Below the pieces are notes generated by a model. That model was given only the letters and a program-made list of their open reading frames with translations. It ran no database searches and had not been told where the DNA came from. From Salvator merianae (Eukaryota > Chordata > Lepidosauria > Squamata > Teiidae), in NCBI GenBank assembly GCA_003586115.2, contig QVOM02000034.1, positions 139,687,937 to 139,751,936 of the forward strand: a stretch of 64,000 nt of DNA, given 5' to 3'. Position 1 is the stretch's first letter, and each line of letters opens with the position of its first letter. Position numbers and translations under genes: made by a program. Of the stretch, positions 1-12,634 are shown one piece after another.

Positions 1-96
1 ACAGTGGCTGGGACAGAAGTAAGAGGAGAACTACAGCAGGCTGTAAAAGCATTAAGCATGTGGATCAGTAGTGCACCCTATAGCTTAATTGACAGA

Positions 97-593
97 GGGC
101 CTTTCTGCATTTAGCTTGCCATGATCCTGATCAGTGGGTCCATACTCAGGAACACCCTCTGTTCCAGATCATGGCAAAGCTTGGAATGTTCCAGCTCAGG
201 CTCCACACCAGCCCCAAAGCTCACATAAGCTTCGGAGCCAGCCTCTACGGCTAAGCCTAGGAGCCCCCGGGGGACCCATTTCAGTGGTGCAATTTGGTGA
301 ACTGCCAAAATGGGTCCCCTGGTAATCCAAAAAACAAAGGTGTGTGCCTTGTGTGTGCCTCCATGATCTGGACTGATCCATGGGAGTCTGCTGGTAGTCC
401 TCAATGTCGAGGACTACCAGTTATATAGATGCTCCAGTGATCCTGATCTGGATTATACTATGTCTGGTGCAGAAGGATTGTACTAGCAAGATGCAGGGCC
501 TCTCTGGTCTGCACCAGTGTGCGGAAAGATGAGGCCCTGAAGATAACTACTGGAGAGTGTAATCCAGAATTAAGGTAAGTGCAGAAAGGTCCC
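97..593. mobile_element. Short non-autonomous DNA transposon (MITE), hAT-like ends
   Basis: The left end reads GGGCCTTTCTGCATTTAGC and the right end AAGGTAAGTGCAGAAAGGTCCC, so the two are imperfect terminal inverted repeats of about 20 bp. The roughly 500 bp between them has no convincing protein. The ends resemble those at 39,734-39,913 and at 25,557. hAT superfamily membership is inferred from end style. An 8-bp target duplication is not clear (TTGACAGA against ACCACAGG). Confidence 0.55.
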
Positions 594-3500
594 ACCACAG
601 GTTTAAATGCTTTGTCCTACAGTGATTAAGTTTGAAGAAACCCCTCTGTTTGCCTGTAGCAATGAAAAGCTTTCTGAAATTCCCACTTTATTCTTTGGAG
701 AATATTCATACTTTTTTGCATGTGCACAAGAGAACAGTGATGATGGACTCCAGTTTTCAAATGACTGATTGGTTTCTATATTGTTGGATCATTTGTTGAG
801 AGTAGATTCAGGAAGAAACTGAGGAGGAAAGAGGGTTACGACAGAATAGAATAGGGATGTACTAAGCTGCAGTTTGTTGAAGATGAACTGCTGAAAGAGA
901 GTGAGGGAGCATTTGAATTTTACCAGTTTACAACTGTTAGAGGAGGGGAGAGTGGAGTGAAGGTATACCCAATAAATTTAAAGCAGAACTGACAGTGCTT
1001 GCTGGACTCTTTGAGGCAGGGCTCTCTTTCCCAGTTCACACTGCAGCTTGGAGGGGTTGGGACTATGCTGTGCTGGGGATGACATCATCACTCAAGCCAT
1101 AGAGATGCTACGCTCCCTTCCCCTTCCCTGGGTTCTGTCAAGCCTGAATGTGTAGAATTAAATGCCCCCTCACTCCTCTTGAGCAGTTCGTGTTTGACCA
1201 ACTGCAGTTTAGCTTATCCTTAGAATAGGATAGCTTATCCTTGTGCCTGAGAAAGATAGATTCTTGCTGGGAAGTATAAATGGTTGCTTCCAGGTAATGC
1301 ACAATGCTAAGAACTGGTTTTGGCAAATTTACCAAATAGCGCAAAAGGTTTGAATTGAATAGTTCAGAATGAAAGTTTTTACATGAGAGTGAACTCTCAG
1401 AAAATAGATGATTACTGGGTACCTGATATGCCTCCATCCACGCTTTACCTCTCAAGTTGGAAGCCAGAATTGTTTTAGGAAGCAGCTACTGGATTTGTTT
1501 CTACCATCATCTCTTCAGCTATTGATGATAGTGACTTCAGTGCAGCAGACAGTGCAAAAAGTACCTTGGCAACCATAAAATGCAATGCTTAGCGTGTTGC
1601 TTTTTAGATCAACAGTTGACAATGCTAAGCTTTATTTTTAAAAATTAGTTAATGGCATCATATAAATATATGTATTACTAATAACTTCTGTGATGGCTAT
1701 TTGGTAATGTTACGGTAAAGTTACCTTGAATGTATCTTCATTAAATATTATAGTTCTGTATTGAGAACATAGAATTTTACAAAGGCAGTTCTAGTAAGAT
1801 CATTTTCAATGCTTCCTTTATTCTTAGTTAGGATATTTGAAGTGCAAACTGTACTTTATTCCAGTTTTATGGAAAATTAAAAAAATAGGTGAATCTTGTA
1901 TCCTGAAATGCAAAATGCAGTAGTTGTTTTTTTTTTTAATGCAAATTGTGTGGAAGACTGTGTTAAGTTTTAATGAAATTGGAGTCAGTAAAAAGGTGCA
2001 GTTAAATCTAGGTAAGAGGTGTCCTGAACTTTGACCCCAATTATGAAATGGAATGCAGGTTTAATCCAAAATTTAAAGCTTTAGTTGATTGTTTTATTAT
2101 TGTAAGTACACTTAATTTCAGAACTTTAGTAACTGCATCATATCATTCATTTCAGCATATCAGCTTCAGGTTTTGCAAAATACAGAACTCTGCAATTCTA
2201 ACAAATACAGCTTCTTGTGTGACTGCATTGTAATTCTCAGTGGTACCAATACAGTTTGGACCATGCTGGAGCAGCTCCTGATGTAAACTTTACTTCTCTG
2301 AAAAGGTTCGAGAATACTCAATTCAGATTAGTTCACTGCTACTGAAAATCAAGAAAATGGTTTTTGTAAGCTGGGATTTAAAATTTTATGGGGAAGAAAG
2401 AAAAAAAATCAAGAAGAAATTTGGCTGGGATAATATATATCCTGCTAGGTATGGGGAATTTTCATGAATTTAGACAATAGAATCTGATCACGTTTACTTG
2501 AATATTTGGATGTTCATGTTAAGCAGTTGTGTACTGTGGAGCAGCTTTTGCTAAAGTTAAACTGTGTTCATTTTTTAATCTGACCGTGTGTGTGTTTTAA
2601 AGTATTGGTAAGACTGAAGCTTATAACTTTACTGGAAGCTCTTTAAATTTGCATCATCTCTAGTATTTCTGCTAATTCACTCATATCAAAAAACTGATGC
2701 CAAACAAAATGGGAAGCCCAGCTGCCTAAGGAAATACTACAAGAAAATTGGAACTGGATCTGGAAGAAAGTTCCACACCTCTTCATATTAGTTTTAAAGG
2801 AAAATATTTATAAACTACAATTGGAATATATTCAAATTGGCCTTGTCGAGTTCTTCTAGGGGAAACATATGTGTTTTTAAACATATCCCTAAATTTAAAA
2901 AATAGTAAAGCTATATCTTTGCAGAAATGGACTTAAAATGTACTAAATGATCCTTTAACACTATTTCTCTTAAGAGCACAGTGTCTATGGAAGAGCTTAT
3001 GTGTCATAATTGATTGGAAACCCAACCTTCAGTTGTCTGATGGGTAGAAATAATATGGATCATGACTTATATGACCAAATTAACCAATATTATCAAAGAT
3101 AAAAGGCAATGATAACTTTATAGAAAATAAAAGTTTATTTAAAAAAGGGAGATGACAGGTGTCAAGGCACAATAAGTTGTGTTTGAATAAAGTTATTACA
3201 ATCAAATACTCATGTAAGATAGAATAACATGTTGCACCATGCTGAACTAAAGATAGAAATTTGGTAGAAAACCTTTGTATACAACATGTAAATATTACAT
3301 GTAAGGTTATGTTAAATAGTGTGAATGTATATGTACTATAGTTTTACTGTATTAACTACTAACTTGTCAACTTTCTTGTTCATTGCAGTTTCAATGTTTA
3401 TTTAGTAGAAATACAAATCTGCATTTTAAAAGGTGGTATTTTAAAAATACCATTTTCTAGAAAAAAAGTTAGACTATTTTAAATATTTGAATAAGTCTCA

Positions 3501-3721
3501 CAATTTCAGGTAACTATAATGGTCATCTATCTGCCTGATTATTTGGAGAACTCAAATTATTTTAATATGGAATATATTATTTTACCTCTTTAATACAACT
3601 TTTATAATTTTCTTGGGATCTTAACTGAAGAAAGACAATTTAGAAAAGGACAACATAAAAATATTTTAATCATTCAGGTATAATAAAGTTCTGAACATAG
3701 CATCTATCTGTTTTCATCTAG
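594..3721. other. Intergenic or intronic AT-rich DNA, no gene seen
   Basis: This stretch is AT-rich and frequently stopped in all frames. Possible splice-acceptor-like tracts occur, for example near 645-655, but no exon could be supported. No repeat family was recognised by eye. Confidence 0.5.
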
Positions 3722-3864
3722 GGAGAACAAGAACCAGTTCTGCAGCAAGTGGGAATCAAGCTCTGATAGATCATAGTAACCGTGAAGGCTCTGCTCAACG
3801 AGTACCTCGGCAGACAAGTACCAGCAGGCTGCAAAAGACGGGATGTCCTGGGAAAAGTACATAG
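3722..3864 (+). CDS. Possible terminal coding exon of an unidentified gene
   Basis: A good acceptor (pyrimidine-rich tract ending TTTTCATCTAG at 3,721) is followed by an open frame of 46 codons. The exon starts with two bases completing a split codon and ends at TAG 3,862-3,864. An AATAAA lies about 10 bases downstream at 3,874-3,879. The peptide is rich in Ser, Thr, Arg and Gln (for example RTRTSSAASGNQALIDHS, then REGSAQR), like a disordered C-terminal tail. I do not recognise the protein. Upstream exons would lie in the first 3.7 kb or outside the window, and I could not find them. It could equally be a chance open frame or a retrocopy fragment. Confidence 0.3.
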
Positions 3865-3879
3865 ATACACAGAAATAAA

Positions 3880-6357
3880 ATAATACAAAGTCTGTTACGG
3901 TACTGTTGTGAAATTACTGTATAACAGATAGAATAATCAAGTCAAATTTTCTAAAATTCGATGCAGAAATAACAGGAAAGCAAGTGCCATATATGGCACA
4001 AAGATTGACTAGTAACTATCAAAAAGCCTAAAGAACCCATTGTGACTTGTCCTATTCTGATTTAAAATGTCTGACTATTGTTGCTTATTTATAGATCTCA
4101 CTAATTTACGCTATTACTTGCTGGGCTTGGTGTTGATGTATGCCCCTTCCATTTCTTGGTTTTCCTTTCCATAAAATTTAGGTTTGAATTAAAATATATT
4201 GCCGTTTATGTAGCATGCAACCTAGTCCTATATGTGTTATTCACTGAATCCAGCATGGCTCATTTAGGTTTATTCCTTAGATTATGCAGGCCTATGGAAA
4301 TAATGTTTCTCTGAGCTGCCTTAGTTCCTTCTTTTACTGAAGGTTTTTATTGCAATTTTTTTAAAAATTGAAGACAGTTTTGAAAAATGATTTTTCAGCT
4401 TTTCTATAATAAGATACAAAGTGAAATATGTAGACTTTTTAAAAGTTGAATTTGAACCTATTCTTATTTTTCAGTGTTTTTAGACAAAACGCAAAATTAT
4501 AATTGAGGGAAACTGTTGCATAAAGAAAAGTCTAAAGTCATATAAACATACATTGACTTGAGTAGAAGTTGTAATGCTTTGGGGGCCTATGGGCAAATTT
4601 TAAATTTTCAGAGTATGCCAAACACACCACCTTCCTTATTTCCCCCAGGCTCTGAATGTGGAGCTCAGAAACTTTGCAGATATCAGAGGAAGCTTTGAGG
4701 AGCGCCACTGTATGCTTGGGTGCCATATTGGCAGCTTATATCTAGGAAGCTATAATCAGCAGGCTTCCTAGCTGAATTTCAGTTTTCTGGTATTTGGTAA
4801 CTGAGAAGACTAAAGGTGATGCAGTCTTATCTCTCTTATCTTATGAAATTACTGCCAAAGATCTCTTAAAAGGATTTGGCAGCATATTCTTTAACTTCAC
4901 TAACTCCTAGCAAAATTCACTTTTTTCTCTAAAACAGCATGGGTAAAGATAGAACTTGATAGCCATCAAGCAGCGAAAGGGAGGAAGAGAGAAAATGTTT
5001 CAGATTTGTCACTTGAAACATTAAAATCAATTTAAAAACATGATTAAAACCAATTAAAACACAAACTCTTACCCATTGCCCAAACTATAGAATAACATAT
5101 AGAGGCTGCTTCAACATCAGAAGCCTGGGTGAAGAGATATATTTCAACTAGGCACTAACAACTGTATAATGTTAGTACTGGCATATCTTAGTGAGAAGTC
5201 TTTTCCTGCCTGGGAACTTGACCAAAAGGTCAAGAAGATGTCACCCCTCAAATATCAGAGAATAATAGAAGTACAAGAAAGACCTCTTCTGCATTTTCTA
5301 GCAATCAGATAGGCCTGCATAGAAGAAAGTAGAAATCTGGAGCCCAGGGTTACTGTCAACACCTTGAATTGATTTGGAAACAAATAGGAATGAAAGAGGA
5401 GAAAAATCCTTTATTGTTATAGTGAAAGCCATAACAACAAATTAAAAGGGAAAAAGAGAAATGGGATACATAGACAAACATAAAAATAGGCAACCAGTGC
5501 AGATTTTTCAGGCCAGGTGTGATGTGCATCCAGCCAGAGACTCCCATTAGCAGTTGAGCTGTTACAATCTGCACCAGTTCCATCTTCTGAACTGTATTCT
5601 GGGAGAGCCCTGCACAGAGCACATTACCTCCCATACTGTCTCAACCCCTGACTGAAAAGTTTATACTGTAATGCTCCTTGAATTGCACTTTGGGAAAGGG
5701 CATGCATTTTCTCCCTTCCTCTTCTGTGGGTGAATGGAAAGGGAGAGTAAGGGACTTGAGGAGTGATAGTTCTGCCAGGGCTTGCAGCGACAAACTAAAA
5801 ATGGCCAACTTTTCCCTGTTGTTGTGAGTCTGGACAGGGCCCTCAATATTCCAAGTGGTCATTTTGCAGCAGCAGCAACATACCAGTAGTTACTATGAAG
5901 TGTGCAATATGTCACCCTATAGTGGCTTCTGGTCTCCTGTCCCAGATTGCATCCCAAACAGGATGCACCCTAGGATTTTCAAGCTGCTTCCTTATAAACT
6001 TACTATTCAGCTGCAGTGTAAACCAAATGTCAAATCTGCTGGCCTGGAAGAACTGTGGATAATGCTGGTTCTAACTTCTGGCTCCTGCGTAACTCTACTG
6101 AAGTTATGAAACACTGGCAGCAACAAAAGTAGTCCCTTCTCAGCGAAAGCAGCAAAAATCCCTTACAAATTTCTTAACTTGCTCTTGTACAGTAGAAGAA
6201 AGAACATTCCCAGAATGGGGCAGGTGCATGGATGTGCTTTCTGCAGTTATATGTTATCGTAACTCATTATTTTCACCCCAGGCAAACTCCTGGTGCTTTG
6301 GAGTCCCATATGTAAAATAGTTAGAGAAAAAAGCATCTCTATTACTGTTGCTTTTAC
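3880..6357. other. AT-rich DNA, no gene seen
   Basis: No open frame here resembles a known protein, and the short frames lack splice context or composition bias. The stretch ends at a (TA)n microsatellite at about 6,358-6,396. Confidence 0.5.
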
Positions 6358-6359
6358 AA

Positions 6360-6391
<32 letters not shown>

Positions 6392-6396
6392 TATTA
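6358..6396. repeat. (TA)n microsatellite
   Basis: About 28 bases of pure TA alternation are followed by an interrupted TA stretch. It lies near the 3' end of the adjacent antisense L1 fragment. Confidence 0.85.
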
Positions 6397-6399
6397 TGT

Positions 6400-7900
6400 A
6401 AGAAACTTACATACAGTGTTTAAAACAGGAAAACACAAGAAAACAGAGATACCAACAAACCTTAAAAGATGAAAGACAATAGCATATAAAGAACAATAAT
6501 ATGAAACCAATGGCAAATATCTCATTCAATAGAATCAGTCTGAGATAGAGAAGCATCAGCAAAAAGTGCCAGACGAGGAAAATATCCTAACAAATGACAG
6601 TGTAGATAAGAGAATAAGTGACATATAGTTGGACAAAGAGAATGATTTGTCTTTGCCATAATCAGTAGAGTTGACCTGTGACCCAAAAAGTCAAGTGTAA
6701 CTGTGACTGCTGACACTTTTAATTGCTGGAATTCAACCATATCACTGCGGATACATCTCTGTAAACTTATTAATTCAAGACCCTTAAGTTGTGCCATTTT
6801 CCAATTATGAGCTATTTCCACCTTAGCCAGAATAACCATGATTTTAACTAAATTCAAATGTTGGTGAGATATCTGTAAATCCTTCAGCTCTAGAAAAAAT
6901 ACAATTTTGGGAGATAAACAAAAATTAACAGTCAAAATACTACATATGATATCTTGAATAGTATTCCAAAATTTTGCTATAATAGGACATGACCACCACC
7001 TATGTAAATATGTTCCTGTAACACAACAACCATGCCAACAGCAGGGTGATCTTGATTTAGTTACACAAAGTAAGAGTAATGGAGTGTAACACCATGTAAA
7101 CAGTACCTTCTGAGAAAGTTCTCTAGCCAGAGGGGATTTAAAAGTTTTATGAGCAGAAGTGAAATGTATTAATGCCAGCCATTGTAAGAGTTTGGTTTGC
7201 CTAATTCAGTTTCCCAAACTAAACTCTATAAAATTAGAGTCAACCAGGATAGCATAAATTAGTGAAGAAAGATAAGTTAGAGTAATAGATTCAACTGACA
7301 TGAGTGGGTGAAGATTAACAGCATTAGTGTAAATCCATTTTACAAAAATTCATAAACTTGCAGGTGCCAGCCAAATACTTTTTGGATATTGCATTAAAGT
7401 TTTGAGCTCAGATAGAGACTTAGCATCTAGGTGTTGAGTTAAGGCATCATACGCAGTTTGCTGTAGTGCATCCCAACAGGAAGATATAATGTTGGCAGGA
7501 CAATGTTGACAGTTCCTGAGTAAAGCAAAATGAGTGGTGCTAATATCTTTTGCCATTTCCTCCAAACTAAAATAGAATTAATAAGAAATGGGTTAGGAAG
7601 TTTTGAAACACATATAGTTAATTTACCAGTTAACAGATGTTTTAAAAGTAGAGGGCACACCATTAATTCAAATTGTACCCTCTTAGGAGGTGATGTTCTC
7701 AACATGGATGACAAGTGAGATAATTGGCATGAGTCAAAAAGCAAAATCTCCAAGATGTGACAAGAGCCCATAAAATAGAATTGGCCAGCTGGGGTGTTTT
7801 ATTCTGAAAGACCAAGTTAGCTAACACCCTCTGCCATCTGTTTCATGTTTGAATAGGAATAAATACTGGCAAAGTTCTGTATGAGAACAGAAACAATTAC
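6400..7900 (-). mobile_element. L1-type LINE fragment, ORF2 C-terminal part, antisense
   Basis: Reading the minus strand, the pieces at 7,771-7,350 and 7,040-6,522 give the typical end of L1 ORF2. A Cys/His-containing stretch is followed by the HRWWSCPIIAKFW segment just before 6,935, and then a hydrophobic helix-rich tail. L1 ORF2 normally carries endonuclease, reverse transcriptase and a C-terminal Cys-rich region; only the last part is here. Several stops and frameshifts break it, so it is a dead copy. The same C-terminal segment recurs on the plus strand near 20.9 kb. Confidence 0.7.
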
Positions 7901-8465
7901 TCTAGCTGCTGTTAGGATCTCTAGCCCAAGTCTTGTAGCTCAAATCAACTGTAGATACCGCAGATCTGTTCTTAGCAGCCATCTCTCCTGCTTCCTGTGA
8001 CTGGGCAGGGCTCCTGACATCATTCCCAACCGTCCCCAGCACAAGTCTTAACAATGCACACAGGGACACTTTTTCCATGTCGGCAAACCTGCACTTCAAA
8101 CAGTCTCTGATCTCCCATAGTAAAGGAACCAAAAGAGACTTTTTACTTGACTATCTCTCCCTAAGAGCCTTGTCTGAACGCTTTAGTTAGCAGTGTATGT
8201 GATTTGTAAGTGTGTGGTAGGGACTATAGTACAAATTAACAGAGCAGAAAATCTGTGGAATTTTGAAGTACATTACGTTTGATGATTAAAGTTACTGAGA
8301 TTTATTTAATTTACTATTACAGAATTGGAATGTTCTTTTGTGTACATGTATTAATTCAAGTAAATTTCAGAAAAGTCCTGTTTCTTAAGCGTAATCCATC
8401 ACAGTAGAAGATAATAATCTCCAGCTTCCAGTAAGTCGTATAAATCGATCTCTTCTACAGAACTG
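7901..8465. other. Unassigned DNA between repeats
   Basis: A minus-strand open frame of 76 codons (7,902-8,132) has no recognisable domain and could be an upstream remnant of the L1 copy or unrelated. Nothing else is supported. Confidence 0.4.
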
Positions 8466-8950
8466 ATGACTGGTGTGAGCTCTGAGAACTCTATCCCAAG
8501 TCTACAAACAGATATGCAACAACAGCATGAACAGCAACATGCTTATACGCATTGTAGAAGCCGCTCAGGGTGCCCTCTCAGTCCTTTCAGCTTCCTGCCT
8601 GAAAGAACCCACCTCCTAAGAATTTCAACAGGACCAGGCAGAAGACGTGTCTCCATTTTGCCAGTTGGAGATGCCTCGGGGAGTCAGCTCTACCAGAACA
8701 GGCCATCCTTGCAGCCTCAGGCAGCCTCAACAAGGATCTTCACAGATCTATTGCCCTTGCTGAGGCAATGTTGTACAAGTCACCATGCATTGCGCATACA
8801 CAGAAGGCCTCCTTGCCTTCCATAAGCAGGTGCAGCAGGCCCTCATGCAAAAGGGGCAAATTTCACTGCAACAAGAGCCTGGTTCAGTGCACAAGCCATG
8901 ACCTCAGCATCCCTCTTCAGAATTATCTGAGCACTTTCTGCTCTGCCTAA
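8466..8950 (+). other. Unassigned segment next to the Tc1 insertion, possibly retroelement-derived
   Basis: An open frame of 119 codons (8,466-8,825) and overlapping frames are rich in Gln, Ser and Pro, but no domain is recognisable. Given the Ty3/gypsy integrase remnant 3.5 kb downstream on the same strand, this could be a gag remnant. That is only a guess. Confidence 0.2.
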
Positions 8951-8952
8951 TA

Positions 8953-10501
8953 CACTAGTGGCCAAAATTGTGGAAACCTTTTGGAAAAAGTGTATTTTTG
9001 AGGTTTGAAGGCTCATAACACCACTTCTTTTAAAGTGATATATCAATGGAAAGATAATTTAATCAAGAATGTAATGCAATAACTTTTACGAAGGATTTTT
9101 TAATAGAACAGCAGTTATAAAGAAGAAAAGTGAAACACAGAGAAAAAATGTGATTTACAAAAATTCTCACTATGGCAGTTAATACTTAGTTGGGTAACCT
9201 TTAGCCTTAATTACGGCCTTACAATGCCTTCCCATGGAGTGAACCAAGTTTTTTAGTTCTGCAGCTGTTATAATGTGAAATCATAATTGAATTATTGTTT
9301 CTATTAATTTGGTTTTATTGTTCGGTTTCTTCCGACTAAGAAGTTTCTTTAGTCGGCTCCATAGATTTTCTATTGGGTTAAGATCTGGGCTATTCCCAGG
9401 CCATTCCAGCAGTGGAATATGATTATCTTGAAACCACTTTTTGCACACAGCAGCAACATGACATGGAGCTGAATCCTGTTGAAATATAAATGCTTCATGA
9501 TCTGGGAAAAGGTCACTTGCGGAAGGCTTAAGTTTGGGCTCAAGTATTTCATTTATGTATTTTGGGGCATTTATATTCCCATTAATCACACAAATTCTGC
9601 CCACACCTTTTGATGTCATACAACCCCAGATCATAACACGAACTAGGTGTTTCATGCTAGGTGTAATGCAATCAGGATGCAAATCTTCTCCAATTCTTCT
9701 TCTTACGTATTTTATGCCATCACTACCAAACAGGGAGATTCTGGTCTCCTCACTCCAAATAACACTGTCCCATTGTTCTGCTATTCAGTAAACATGGGTT
9801 TTAGCCCAGTTTAATCTCTTCAACCTTTGCTTGCGAGATAAAAATGGATTTTTTCATGAAATTCTAGCATTTAAACCAAATTCTTGCAATTCACACCGAA
9901 CAGGCCTTGCACTCAACTTCACATTACATTTCGCCATTTCATCTTGTATATAGCCAGATGTCACCTAGGCACAGTCTCTTCATTTTTCTATCATCACTTG
10001 CTGTTGTACACCTTTTCCTGCCTTTACCAGTCTGGTTTTGTAATGACTGAGTCTCCTTACACCTCTTCAAAAATTTAGAAATGCCACCTTTGGTTAAGTT
10101 TCCACCAATTTTTCTTCTAATTTCTTCATAACTGTTGCCTTGTTCACTCAATAGTACTGTTTTACATCACTTTCTGGGTGAGCAGTCAACTCTTTGCGCC
10201 ATTTCTTTAATTTTATTACAAGATGACGCCTGATTAGCTCTCTAAACACTCATGCTCATTGGCTACATTGAAATGAAGGAAAGCTACAAGCAAGTTGTGC
10301 ATCTTTTCCTGGTTATTTGGCTATAATCTTTGATAGAATACAGGTAATTGAACAAAGTTTGTTGCATTACATTCTTGATTATATTATCTTTCCATTGATA
10401 CATCATTTTATGGGGTTACTCCAAAAAACGTTGTGTTATGAGCCATCAAACCTCAAAAATACACTTTTTCCAAAAGGTTTCCACAATTTTGGCTACTAGT
10501 G
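8953..10501 (-). mobile_element. Tc1-like DNA transposon, 1,549 bp, with TA target duplication
   Basis: The terminal inverted repeats start CACTAGTGGCCAAAATTGTG and the similarity continues for about 130 bp at each end (8,953-9,083 and about 10,370-10,501). TA dinucleotides flank both sides (8,951-8,952 and 10,502-10,503), as expected for Tc1/mariner insertion. The interior encodes a broken Tc1-type transposase on the minus strand. The long inverted repeats exceed those of many Tc1 elements. The element sits in unassigned DNA with possible LTR-retrotransposon remnants downstream. Confidence 0.93.
9281..10151 (-). pseudogene. Tc1-like transposase, degenerate
   Basis: Tc1 transposases bind the inverted repeats through N-terminal helix-turn-helix domains and cut and join DNA with a DD34E catalytic core. 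The N-terminal helix-turn-helix region is readable at 10,151-9,939 (SYEEIRRKIGGNLTKGGISK). The catalytic part is readable at 9,682-9,281: QQDSAPCHVA carries the second Asp and NPIENLW the Glu, with exactly 34 residues between them. Upstream, around 9,757-9,737, the segment that normally reads WSDE reads WSEE, so the first catalytic Asp appears replaced by Glu. Stops and frameshifts separate the blocks. The copy is almost certainly inactive. Confidence 0.85.
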
Positions 10502-10503
10502 TA

Positions 10504-12180
10504 ACTTGCTTTTAAGCCTGACTCTGAAGTTCTTCAACCAATCCCCTCTGGCCAATTCCCCTCCATAATAAAACCCACAAGAAAAACTTTCTGTTTGGGC
10601 ATTGCATTTGGTTTTTTCAACCTGAGAAAGAGATCTGTTCTCCCTCACTCCTTTTTTCCTTACCTAAAGCCTTGGAAATAGCCAGGACAAGTCTTCGAGG
10701 GTGAAAATCATCTTTCCTTTCTTGATTGTTATTTTTCTTGATTGTTATTTTTCTTCCAGTTTATAATAGAGCTTGGAAGGAGCCCAGTTATGTGGCATTG
10801 TGGGCTTCAAATTTGGGATCCAAAAGCACAGACAGACACAGCTCTGGATGGCAGATTAAAAAGAGAAGCTTGGGAACTGGGCATGAAAGGGTTTTAGGGT
10901 CTAGATGAGAAATTTATCCTTTAGGAATCCAAATAAATTTCTAACAGAGAAGTCTAGCCTTTTAAAAATCAAATCTGTGGCTGTAAAAGTGAAGCTAGCT
11001 CCACAGGTCCTTGTTACTTTATAAAAATCACTCAACTGCACCTAGTCCTATTGTTAGATTGTTATGGTTGATAGAATAATTGCGATCTGCTGTATTCCTA
11101 CTGCTTTGCCTGTGTTATTGAATTGGCTGCATGCTGCCACTTGTCTTTTTTGTTTGCCTGTGTCTTTGTGTTTTTAAATAAAGATCATTTTATTTTGGAA
11201 CTCCTATTTGTTATGAATTGCATTCTCCACTTCCACTTTCTAACAACGCCACATTAGATCAGTTGCATGTGTAAAACCAACCTCTTAACACTTAAGACCT
11301 AACATAGTGAACCTGAAGTATATTCCCAAACCAGTTTAAACCAGTACAAACCTGTTCATTTGACAACACTCCCACTGCCAGACCCAGCCTGCACCCTCCC
11401 AAAGCCTCCACTCAATAATTCTAGGCAAAGGAGAAAGCTTAGGATTCAGACTCAGAGATCAGAATATTGATGCTCTGAACATCTTGTTAGAAAGGGTCAG
11501 CATGGAAATATTTCAGCTGCCAAGGAATAAGCTGCAGATGGCCAAGAAAGCCTGCTCAACATTCTCACATACCTTTGCTGGAAACTTTTGTGACCAACTA
11601 GCTTCCTTGACCTTATGTCTAGCTTTCTTGACCCTATGTGTAGCCATCTACCTGTGCCTTGCTCTTATATTCTGAGCTTGTCTTTTGGTATGCCCTTTGA
11701 ATTTGTTTTGACTTCAGTTTGACTTGCATCTGTTTTCTGGAATCTGTACAGCATTTTTTAGGTACTGTGGAGTACTTCAGTTTTCCCTTTATTAGAATTA
11801 TTAAGCTGAGAGCCAACCTGTGACCAAGGCTTTATATGCTGCTGGGTTGTAACAGGTGAGAAAGTAAAGGCAAGAGATAAGGTTTTATTTGTCCACTAAT
11901 GTTAGCCACTAGCCCGAACCCCCATAACCATACATAAATATCTTTGTATACTATTTATTGAGCTACATCATAGGCATATGAAAGTAAACAACACAGAATC
12001 TCAGAGCATCACTACTTTGTAGTATTCTAGGCAGCTCCTCCCAATGTGAAGCATCTTGGTTCCATAAATCAGACACTTTCTCCTTGTTAAACCAAAACCA
12101 CTACACATTTTTGGAAATCACCTGCCAGCCAGAAAGCCGTCACTAAGATTCTTGTATTATCTCACATGATGGAAACAAGG
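10504..12180. other. Unassigned DNA, with an LTR-like interval at about 11,211-11,852
   Basis: Between TGTTATG at about 11,211 and TGTAACA at about 11,852 there is a ~640-bp interval whose ends and length resemble the two solo LTRs at 22.2 and 49.4 kb. Its body matches them only loosely and no 5-bp target duplication is seen. An AATAAA lies just upstream at about 11,177. A 63-codon hydrophobic frame at 11,484-11,675 is not convincing as a gene. Confidence 0.25.
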
Positions 12181-12199
12181 GATCCAAGAAAGGAAAGCC

Positions 12200-12634
12200 A
12201 CAGGCTGTCGTCACAGTTAAGCATCTAAAATAAATTCATCCCTCCAGGAAGCTGAATTATAAATTAAATGATCCATTCAATATTATTAAACAGATTAACC
12301 CAGTGGTGTTCGAACTAAAATTGCCAAAACATGAAAAATTCATCCTGCTTTTCACTGTAGGCTCTTGCAAAAGCAATATTCTCCATCCAAGCAGCCACTC
12401 CACTCTCCAGCAATGTGGGTGCACCTGGAACATATTGAAATATTGGAGATTATGAACTCCAGAATCTATCAGGGCAAACTGCAATATTTAGTATATTGGT
12501 TGGGCTATTCTGAAGCCAAACACTCATGGATTAATGAAGATATTTTGCCTTCCCACCTTCTCAAAGCTGTTTATGCCTGTTACCATAATAAACTTCATCT
12601 TCCAAAAGATGGAGGTCTGCTATCTTTAACCTAA
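12200..12634 (+). mobile_element. Ty3/gypsy (chromovirus) remnant: integrase C-terminal end plus chromodomain
   Basis: In Ty3/gypsy elements the integrase C-terminal region is followed in chromoviruses by a chromodomain that targets insertion to marked chromatin. A reading frame at about 12,240-12,365 gives FNIIKQINPVVFELKLPKH, which fits the 'GPF.I...I.P.A..L.LP' part of the integrase end. A second frame at 12,420-12,600 gives EILEIMNSRIYQGKLQYLVY followed by WLGYSEAKHSW, with the aromatic residues of a chromodomain. A frameshift separates them. No intact gag, protease or reverse transcriptase was found nearby. Confidence 0.7.
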
